Assembly (NCBI GenBank): GCA_002900555.1
Contig: MUGD01000145.1
Span: 1-5,151 of the forward strand
Length of the DNA: 5,151 nt
Origin: Thermoplasmata archaeon M9B2D
GTDB taxonomy: Archaea; Thermoplasmatota; E2; DHVEG-1
Direction of reading: 5' to 3'
Of this stretch, positions 1 through 5,151 are shown piece by piece; position 1 is the first letter of the stretch; every line of letters starts with the position of its first letter. The notes beneath the pieces are model-generated. The model was not told where the DNA came from and did not search any database. It saw only the letters and a list, made by a program, of their open reading frames with translations. The position numbers and the translations under genes are program-made.

Positions 1-213
1 TTTATGAACTCTCATTTCCCACTTATCCCAAGACTCAGACCCTTGGCCGCAGGGAGTCTTTCTTGTGGGTATTACCATCTTACGAGTAGGTAATGGTATT
101 GGACCTGCCATTCTGACACCTGTCTTCCGAGTAATTCTTCTAATTTGATTACAGACTCCATCTAGATGTTCTGTACTCGTGCTCGACAATCGTATTCTTG
201 CTCTTTGAGTCAT
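1..213 (-). CDS. rps10: Small ribosomal subunit protein uS10 (S10), N-terminal 71 residues, cut by the window edge
   Basis: uS10 is a protein of the small ribosomal subunit head. I read this gene by translating the minus strand from the ATG at 213 down to base 1. There is no stop inside the window, so the remaining C-terminal part (the family is about 100 residues) lies to the left. The 71 residues start [20 protein letters not shown], continue with [13 protein letters not shown], then [18 protein letters not shown] at residues 38-54, and finish with [10 protein letters not shown]. The GPIPLPT block and the W-x-x-WEMR-x-HK block are hallmarks of archaeal/eukaryotic S10. The ATG is supported by an in-frame stop at 252-250 with no other start between, and by a strong Shine-Dalgarno match six bases upstream. 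In many archaea this gene follows the EF-1alpha gene; here a divergent kinase gene lies upstream instead, so it appears to have its own promoter. A Cys (residue 55) replaces the Asp I would expect after TP/SP. Identity is very secure. Confidence 0.97.
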   Translation of the reverse strand, partial: MTQRARIRLSSTSTEHLDGVCNQIRRITRKTGVRMAGPIPLPTRKMVIPTRKTPCGQGSESWDKWEMRVHK

Positions 214-219
214 GTAGAA

Positions 220-228
220 ATCACTCTC
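220..228 (-). promoter_or_regulatory. Shine-Dalgarno site of rps10
   Basis: Read on the minus strand, this is GAGAGTGAT. It matches seven of nine positions of the archaeal anti-16S consensus GGAGGTGAT. It ends six bases before the ATG at 213 and fixes that start codon. Confidence 0.75.
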
Positions 229-266
229 AGCCTTTTGAGGTGTCCAAGGCTACGGAAAGTGAATCG

Positions 267-276
267 GATAAAAAGC
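267..276 (-). promoter_or_regulatory. Candidate archaeal TATA box for rps10, possibly shared with the divergent kinase gene
   Basis: On the minus strand this reads GCTTTTTATC, the most TATA-like block between the two divergent genes. Known archaeal geometry (start about 25 bases downstream of the box) would place the rps10 transcript start near 246. That leaves a leader of about 33 bases containing the Shine-Dalgarno site. On the plus strand the same bases read GATAAAAAGC, which is also TATA-like. It would start a kinase transcript near 297 with a leader of about 50 bases. A convincing purine-rich BRE is not obvious on either side. The call rests on composition and spacing only. Confidence 0.4.
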
Positions 277-347
277 TTGTCTTGTGAATGAAACGTACTA
301 ACCAGAAAGGCAATGTCCATAAGTGTGATAGTAATGATTGAATAAGC

Positions 348-1154
348 GTGCCACAGTTGGATAGTCCTATAATTATCAAACTCGGTGGATCTGTTATAAC
401 ATTCAAAGGCTCATCCCCGCCACGTGTTAACGATGAACACCTCAGTCGGATTGCTGAAGAGTTAACAGTGTGTAATAGCCCGCTTATAGTAGTTTTAGGT
501 GGTGGAGCTCATGGTCATCAAGCTGCACACAAACATGGATTTGGGACTCCTAACTCCTCCCCAGAAGAACTACTAGCTGGAATACCTGACATCCGTCATA
601 ATATGTCACTTTTGGCTTCAAGAGTTGAAAGTGAGATGAATCACCAAGGAATCCCCAGTGTTGTATTCTCTCCATTTACCTTTGTTACATTACAAGATAG
701 TTTCATAGATGAATTTCCTCTTGGTATTATCAAAAAGACACTAGAAACAGGGACTGCTGTAATAATCCATGGTGATGTTTGTTTTGATAGAACAAAGGCT
801 GCATCTATTTTGAGTGGAGACACAATTGCTGTGCATCTTGCAGAAAAGCTTGCTGCAAAAGCTGTTCTCATTGGTACTAATGTAGATGGAGTCCTTGAAG
901 AGAATCCACAAACTAATCCCAACGCAAGATACATTCCTCTTATCAATCGTGCAAATATCAACCAAGTACTAACACACACAGGGCCTTCCTCTGATACTGA
1001 TGTTACCGGAGGTATGACTAAGAAAATCAGCGAGCTTCTTGAATTATCAAACCAGAATGTAGACATAGCAATTTTTAATCTAACAGTTCCGGGGCGATTA
1101 ACTGATTTGATAAAAGAAAAGCCTACAATCTGCACACGAATACATTTTTCCTAG
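348..1154 (+). CDS. ipk: Isopentenyl phosphate kinase (amino acid kinase superfamily)
   Basis: Isopentenyl phosphate kinase phosphorylates isopentenyl phosphate with ATP to isopentenyl diphosphate, a cytosolic step of archaeal mevalonate routes to membrane lipids. The 268-residue length is usual for the family. Visible motifs in order are: KLGGS at 11-15 with a second Lys at 20; the glycine-rich loop GGGAHGH at 51-57, whose final His matches the substrate-binding His of characterised IPKs; HGD at 141-143; SGD at 156-158; GTNVDGV at 176-182; and DVTGGM at 218-223 followed by two Lys. The C-terminal RLTDLIKEKPTICTRI parallels the family ending. The loop is usually HGGGSFGH, so Leu, Ala and His here are substitutions. 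The GTG at 348 is the first start after an in-frame TGA at 339-341 and leaves five residues before the first strand. No good Shine-Dalgarno is seen: a GTGAT at 325-329 is 18 bases away, so translation may be leaderless or weakly initiated. The stop interlocks with that of the convergent ATPase gene. Other amino acid kinases (glutamate 5-kinase, UMP kinase) fit less well. Confidence 0.93.
   Translation: MPQLDSPIIIKLGGSVITFKGSSPPRVNDEHLSRIAEELTVCNSPLIVVLGGGAHGHQAAHKHGFGTPNSSPEELLAGIPDIRHNMSLLASRVESEMNHQGIPSVVFSPFTFVTLQDSFIDEFPLGIIKKTLETGTAVIIHGDVCFDRTKAASILSGDTIAVHLAEKLAAKAVLIGTNVDGVLEENPQTNPNARYIPLINRANINQVLTHTGPSSDTDVTGGMTKKISELLELSNQNVDIAIFNLTVPGRLTDLIKEKPTICTRIHFS
1109..1122 (-). terminator. 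Candidate T-rich terminator of the large ATPase gene, inside the kinase coding region
   Basis: On the minus strand this reads GCTTTTCTTTTATC, beginning 29 bases beyond the ATPase stop codon. Archaeal RNA polymerase terminates at T-rich tracts without needing a hairpin, so this tract could end the minus-strand transcript while lying antisense to kinase codons. The call is based only on composition and position; the same bases also simply encode kinase residues DKR-like Lys/Glu codons. Confidence 0.25.
1151..1154. other. Interlocked convergent stop codons (CTAG)
   Basis: The tetranucleotide CTAG is its own reverse complement. Its last three bases are the TAG stop of the plus-strand kinase gene. 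Its first three bases, read on the minus strand, are the TAG stop of the large ATPase gene. The two genes therefore overlap by four bases and neither has a private 3' intergenic region. Confidence 0.9.
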
Positions 1155-4100
1155 ACGACTAAGGTCGAAATATTATCATCCATTGTCCTAATTATCAGAT
1201 TTCCTGGTGTTACTACGGTATCTTCAAGATATTCAGACGCAGTTAGAACACACACAACTTGGATTGACTTACACGTTCTGCAAGCCAAATTACTATGAAG
1301 ATTCAATAGAGTACTCAATTGCTGTTGATTTGGAAAGATTACGTATGATGTATTGCCTGCACACAGATCATAATACCCATGATCCCGAGAAACTTCTAGA
1401 CGATGTTTTTTGAGCTCGGTTTCGATAATACCTGTAGCCTTTTCTTTTAATTTCTGCAAAATTGAAGAATTAATTATCCATAGACCTTGTTCAACATCGA
1501 TGAGATTACTTTCAGCATTAGTACGCAATGCAATCAGGACTTCATCAGCAAGTAACTCAGTAAGCGCACGTTTTCCTTCATCAGCAGTTAAGGGTGCAGA
1601 TCTCCCTTTCAGAGACTGAAGAGCTGTGGTTTCAATAAAGTCAAGAAGCACCTCCCATCTAACTTGCCCGTTTGACAAATCAACAAAATCTTGAATCAGC
1701 CCAAACCATAAGCGGATTTGAATGGCTCTACTAGTGGCTGGTCCAATCTCATGTATTGCTTCAATTAAGTCTACATCTTCTGTGTCTTCTACAACTTGAG
1801 GTTTATCATTTGAGTCGTTGATGTAAACCGATTGGGCTAGGCTCTCTATCATGGAATCAAGAGAGCTTGGAAAGGCGGATACAACGTTTACTGCATTGTA
1901 CACTTCATCATTATCAAGAATTTCTCGAAGCTTGGCTGCCGCAACACTTCCTCTCACTACAACGAACAATTCACTTATGCCATTTCGAAGAATTCCCATA
2001 TGATGTTGGATTTTGCCTAAGATTGTATTCATGGATGATGCTCTAAGATGTTCAGGTATGATGACCACTGCTTTGTCTTCAATAATAATATCTGGAAAAT
2101 CAGTTTGAGAATCACGCGTCATAGAGTTGCTCAGTTCAATGTCTAGCTTTGTAGACACGTACTCAATAATCACATTGCGAATAGCATCTAAACCCTGTCC
2201 TGGTAATGTATATACAAAACCTCCTGAAACAAGTGATAGTGACTCCCGATCAATGGTTCCCAACGTAACAAGTTCTCTAATCACCTCAGAAACATCATCC
2301 TCCATTGCTGATGAATCAAGAGATGATACAAGATTGCGAATTCGTTGCTCGGTAGCCATACCTTCCGAGGCTAAGAATGCAACAATGTGACTACCCAATC
2401 GTCCAACCCTATCAAAAACAACTGTCTGCGCCTCGGCTTCAAGAGTATCCTGAGTTGGCTTGTCTAGTGGTTTGGATATTTTTCTTTCATCAGGAACTTT
2501 ACTTTGTATAAGTTCCAAGTCATTTCCCTTTTGTTCCAGACTTGATTCACTATCTGCAACCTCCGGATATTTGTCAATAAATGGTTTAGTAGCAATTTCA
2601 AAAGTTTCAGTATCAGGAACTGCTACTAAAGCTCGTCCACGTTTCATACTTCTCAGATAGACTTCCTGATCCGGTGTTAGTGAAAGAAACTTACTACCTA
2701 TTTGACTATCATAGGGTAATCGGAATACAATCTTTGTGGCTGTATTAGCTAAGATATTTGATGATATGTTTGGTCTGGTTGATACTACAATGACACCTTG
2801 GCCGGTCGCGCGTTGCAATAACACCATAGATTCTCCTGTTGTCACATCAGCTGATGATTGTCTTGAATAGCTCTCAGGTACAAGATTGCTTGCTTCTTCA
2901 AGAACCACAACATGATGCAGTCCAGGGACAATGCCTCTCTTCATAGCGCTATCAAAGATTCGTTTGGCTGTTAGATTATACAATAGACGCGCTGACTCCA
3001 TACCCCCGACTCTAGCCACATGGCTAAGATCTAGAATCACACGTTTATCTAGTAGATTTGAGATTTTAATCGCATCTGAACCACCGCGGAGAATTTCACC
3101 TAAAGGCTCTCGGCAGAGAATCTGAAGTCGATTAAGGAGAGCATCACTTGTCATCTTGCCTGCTCTATCATCAGTAGCCACTTGTGTTACCATATTAACC
3201 AGTGATTGAATGGAGTTATCTTCATCTAGTGATTCTGCTAACATCAGTATTGATTCTCTTAGTAGTTTCTCCATAGCTGGTGAGAGCTCTGATGATTCAC
3301 CTTTCTCCTTGAGAAGCTCTCTCAGCATGACAAAAGTTGAGTATGCACAGCTCTGATCATTTCCAATATCTGGATCCATCAAGTTTATGATAAATGACTT
3401 ATCAAGACCAGGTTTAAGAACCACTACTTCATCATCCACCGTCCCAGCAAGGCCTGAATACTCAGTTCCTTTAATATCAAATATCCACCATGGTATGTCA
3501 GTCTTCTTACTAATTTGAGAAATTAGATGTTTTACAAGAGTTGTTTTTCCTGTTCCAGTGGCACCTAACACGGCAATATGTTCTCTTAGCCATTCTATCT
3601 TCAGACCAGCTTTCGAGAAACGACGACCTTCAAAAATAGTATCTCCTATTTCAATTTCATCACTCAGAGACTCGCGTGATGGAATTTGAAACACTGGAGC
3701 AAGATCATGACCAATAATTGGGAGTTTTCTGATTGGAGTATTTACAAACGACACGAGTTTGCTTACATGTAGTCTTTGTTTCTTCAGATGGTTTCTTGTT
3801 AGAAGCTTAAGAAATGTTCTTTGTGATATTTTCTGAGGAATAAGCTTGATTTTATTATCTCCACCCCAAATAGATTGGATAAGTCCGCTCAATCCCTCTT
3901 GAGAGATACTATTATCACCTAACGAATCTGATTTAACAACAAAATATACCGAAGAATCGAACCATCCTACATTGTCTTGAATTTCTTCATACTCTGTGAT
4001 GAGTTTCTTTTTTTCTGCATGATCTTTCAACGATTCTTCTTTTCGTTTTTCCTTTGATTGTATTGTTTTCCACTTGCCTTCAAGCTTTTGCTTCTCCTTA

Positions 4101-4939
4101 CCTGGTTTAGAAGCTGAAAAGACACAGGTTATACTGGTGGAGTAGTTTTGTTTCAATATTGTAGAAAGAAACGTTCCTATTTGAGACGAATCAATTGTGG
4201 GCTTGACTTGAGGACTTCCTTTCAGAAGCAACAATGATATACCATTAATGTGCGCTTTTGATAATTCCTCTTCTTCATACTCGAATTCATTTGTAAATGA
4301 ACATACTGCATCTCGAAGATCATTGTCTTCGAGCACTCGAAGTTCTACTGAATTTAATGATGCTAGAAGAATAGCTTCAACCCTTGTAGCTTCTCTCCTA
4401 AGAATCTCTCGAATAGTATCTATATCGAAACTTGTTACAGTGATGAAAATTCTGAGAAATGGATTGCCCCTTGACAATCCTGCTTCAAATGCCATACTAA
4501 CAGATTTGTTCATTCCCGCACGAATTGCAAGCAACATGGAACCATTATATTTTGGTCGTCCATTTTCATCCAAAAAGACTGAACTTGATACAGAAACTAT
4601 CTCTAAACAGCACACTCCAGTCATGTGCTCTTCGACATTTACTATGAGAATCTCTTTCTCTGTCGATATTGCGAGAGTTCTCTGAACCATCTGGCGCTTA
4701 CTAAGAGCTATTCCACTTATAATTGGACCCAAACAGACTACACTCTCAAAAACAGTCTTGAAGGGAATAATAGGTGTGCTAATCACCTTAACGAGTGGTA
4801 ATACATAGACCGTAAGAAAATACAGAATTGCTGTTCCAGTTCCAATAAACCAAATTCTGCGTAACCAAACCAATCCTCTAAAGCCTTCTCGTGTAGTACT
4901 ACTTGTTGCTTCTCTTTTGAAGGGCAATTTGAATGGCAT
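1151..4939 (-). CDS. Membrane-anchored HerA/VirB4-like (DUF87-type) P-loop ATPase with a duplicated C-terminal module
   Basis: Probably a hexameric ATP-driven motor of the FtsK-HerA superfamily, tethered to the membrane and acting on DNA or protein from the cytoplasmic side. A short basic N-terminus precedes two predicted membrane helices (about 29-50 and 62-80). Residues 90-400 resemble the VirB4/TraC pre-ATPase region, with a charged coiled coil at about 281-320 and a LHVSKLVSFVNTPI block at 390-403 like the motif preceding the motor in conjugative ATPases. The motor follows: a small barrel (about 430-450), Walker A GATGTGKT at 459-466, FDIKGTEYSGL at 487-497 (HerA DPHGEY-like), Walker B strand VVVLEEASN at 677-685, and STRPNIS at 720-726, where the usual Gln of QRP is Thr. 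A hydrophilic linker (about 785-838) leads to two winged-helix plus alpha/beta units (843-1025 and 1056-1262). The ATG at 4939 has GAGGG eleven bases upstream. Flanking genes are housekeeping ones; no NurA or other T4SS gene is in view. The ATPase class is secure; the substrate is unknown. Confidence 0.88.
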   Translation of the reverse strand: MPFKLPFKREATSSTTREGFRGLVWLRRIWFIGTGTAILYFLTVYVLPLVKVISTPIIPFKTVFESVVCLGPIISGIALSKRQMVQRTLAISTEKEILIVNVEEHMTGVCCLEIVSVSSSVFLDENGRPKYNGSMLLAIRAGMNKSVSMAFEAGLSRGNPFLRIFITVTSFDIDTIREILRREATRVEAILLASLNSVELRVLEDNDLRDAVCSFTNEFEYEEEELSKAHINGISLLLLKGSPQVKPTIDSSQIGTFLSTILKQNYSTSITCVFSASKPGKEKQKLEGKWKTIQSKEKRKEESLKDHAEKKKLITEYEEIQDNVGWFDSSVYFVVKSDSLGDNSISQEGLSGLIQSIWGGDNKIKLIPQKISQRTFLKLLTRNHLKKQRLHVSKLVSFVNTPIRKLPIIGHDLAPVFQIPSRESLSDEIEIGDTIFEGRRFSKAGLKIEWLREHIAVLGATGTGKTTLVKHLISQISKKTDIPWWIFDIKGTEYSGLAGTVDDEVVVLKPGLDKSFIINLMDPDIGNDQSCAYSTFVMLRELLKEKGESSELSPAMEKLLRESILMLAESLDEDNSIQSLVNMVTQVATDDRAGKMTSDALLNRLQILCREPLGEILRGGSDAIKISNLLDKRVILDLSHVARVGGMESARLLYNLTAKRIFDSAMKRGIVPGLHHVVVLEEASNLVPESYSRQSSADVTTGESMVLLQRATGQGVIVVSTRPNISSNILANTATKIVFRLPYDSQIGSKFLSLTPDQEVYLRSMKRGRALVAVPDTETFEIATKPFIDKYPEVADSESSLEQKGNDLELIQSKVPDERKISKPLDKPTQDTLEAEAQTVVFDRVGRLGSHIVAFLASEGMATEQRIRNLVSSLDSSAMEDDVSEVIRELVTLGTIDRESLSLVSGGFVYTLPGQGLDAIRNVIIEYVSTKLDIELSNSMTRDSQTDFPDIIIEDKAVVIIPEHLRASSMNTILGKIQHHMGILRNGISELFVVVRGSVAAAKLREILDNDEVYNAVNVVSAFPSSLDSMIESLAQSVYINDSNDKPQVVEDTEDVDLIEAIHEIGPATSRAIQIRLWFGLIQDFVDLSNGQVRWEVLLDFIETTALQSLKGRSAPLTADEGKRALTELLADEVLIALRTNAESNLIDVEQGLWIINSSILQKLKEKATGIIETELKKHRLEVSRDHGYYDLCAGNTSYVIFPNQQQLSTLLNLHSNLACRTCKSIQVVCVLTASEYLEDTVVTPGNLIIRTMDDNISTLVV

Positions 4940-4950
4940 GAATCAATAAT

Positions 4951-4955
4951 CCCTC
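4951..4955 (-). promoter_or_regulatory. Probable ribosome binding site of the large ATPase gene
   Basis: GAGGG on the minus strand ends eleven bases before the ATG at 4939. The spacing is slightly long but acceptable, and it supports that ATG over the other-frame GTG at 4974. Confidence 0.45.
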
Positions 4956-4987
4956 GACTTGTAGTTCTTTTCACGAGAATCGTTTCA

Positions 4988-5020
4988 CTAGAACCGAACC
5001 ATTGTGTCAGTGTTTAACAT
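4988..5020 (-). CDS. Possible ten-codon leader ORF upstream of the ATPase gene
   Basis: An ATG at 5020 opens MLNTDTMVRF and closes with TAG at 4990-4988, followed directly by TGA. It is preceded, with a five-base gap, by GAGGGGAG (5033-5026), a better Shine-Dalgarno-like site than that of the ATPase gene itself. It is in the same frame as the ATPase gene, 48 bases upstream of its ATG. If the region is transcribed from a promoter further up, ribosomes could load here. Ten-codon ORFs are common by chance, and I see no homology or attenuator structure, so this is tentative. Confidence 0.2.
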   Translation of the reverse strand: MLNTDTMVRF

Positions 5021-5151
5021 AAGAACTCCCCTCAATAACGAACTCAATTACTGGGTAATCAATAGGAGATTAAAAACATACAAACCTACTCAAGATAGGC
5101 GTGTATGCATCTTAAAATTCAGCTCAGTATTGGTGGATGAATCTTGACAAT

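Larger units (their letters stand above)
4940..5151 (-). promoter_or_regulatory. Upstream region of the ATPase gene, no supported gene
   Basis: All six frames are broken by stops or too short to support a protein. Two TATA-like blocks are visible on the minus strand. TATGTTTTTAATC at 5080-5068 would give a leader of roughly 105 bases. The near-palindromic TGTTAAACA at 5019-5011 would give a leader of about 50 bases. I cannot choose between them. On the plus strand CTTAAAATTC at 5111-5120 could serve a divergent gene beyond the right edge, but no start with good support is visible before the window ends. Confidence 0.35.

Noticed and set aside
641..1135. A 164-codon open frame on the minus strand within the kinase gene
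   Set aside because: It is fully antisense to a kinase with recognisable motifs along its length, and its translation shows no domain. It is best read as a shadow frame.
1156..1167. Small inverted repeat CGAC-TAAG-GTCG just past the kinase stop, as a hairpin terminator
   Set aside because: The stem is four base pairs, no T tract follows, and the bases encode the last ATPase residues. It is too weak to call.
4248..4685. A 145-codon plus-strand open frame opposite the ATPase gene
   Set aside because: Its product is Ser/Thr/Arg-rich with no domain and lies wholly antisense to the conserved pre-ATPase region, so it is a shadow of that gene.
4783..4974. A 63-codon minus-strand frame from a GTG at 4974
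   Set aside because: It overlaps the ATPase start in another frame and would have to displace the two membrane helices, which read well in the chosen frame. It shows no recognisable features.
5090..5149. A 19-codon open stretch on the minus strand ending in TGA at 5092-5090, as the tail of an upstream gene
   Set aside because: It is too short to recognise and shows no family motif. An open run of this length is expected by chance.
5105..5151. Plus-strand starts near the right edge (ATG at 5105 and 5137) as the beginning of a divergent gene
   Set aside because: The first meets a stop after eleven codons. The second has only five codons in view, and its GGTGG lies immediately against the ATG. 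Neither can be supported from this window.
1..5151. CRISPR arrays, tRNA or rRNA genes, insertion sequences or long DNA repeats
   Set aside because: Reading both strands I found no regularly spaced repeats, cloverleaf-like segments, transposase frames or terminal inverted repeats. The only duplication I see is at protein level in the ATPase C-terminus.

Overview
This looks like chromosomal DNA from an archaeon. The three genes I can support are a typical archaeal-type ribosomal protein uS10, an isopentenyl phosphate kinase (an enzyme of the archaeal alternative mevalonate routes) and a large HerA/VirB4-type ATPase. Base composition is moderate and slightly AT-rich, roughly 40% GC by eye. Shine-Dalgarno-like GAG(A/G)GTGAT-type sites and TATA-like upstream elements also fit archaea. 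I suspect an Asgard-type lineage such as Thorarchaeota, but the sequence alone does not prove it.

Layout. At the left edge, on the minus strand, lie the first 71 codons of rps10 (uS10), cut by the window start. A 134-base divergent intergenic region (214-347) separates it from a plus-strand isopentenyl phosphate kinase gene (348-1154, GTG start). That gene converges tail to tail with a 1262-codon minus-strand gene (4939-1151). The two TAG stop codons interlock on the self-complementary tetranucleotide CTAG, so there is no intergenic space. The remaining 212 bases (4940-5151) are the upstream region of the big gene. It holds no supported coding sequence, but does hold a plausible ribosome binding site, a possible ten-codon leader ORF and weak TATA-like elements.

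Function. uS10 and the kinase are housekeeping genes (translation and isoprenoid lipid precursor supply). They may share one AT-rich core promoter element read in both directions. The large protein is the unusual item. It has two N-terminal membrane helices, a VirB4/TraC-like pre-ATPase region broken by a charged coiled-coil insertion, and a HerA/DUF87-type P-loop motor. Its 400-residue C-terminus reads as two divergent copies of a module: a winged helix followed by an alpha/beta domain that resembles a nuclease fold with lost catalytic residues. Nothing else from a conjugation, pilus or NurA/HerA repair system is visible here, so its role (DNA pumping at the membrane, secretion or defence) remains inference.
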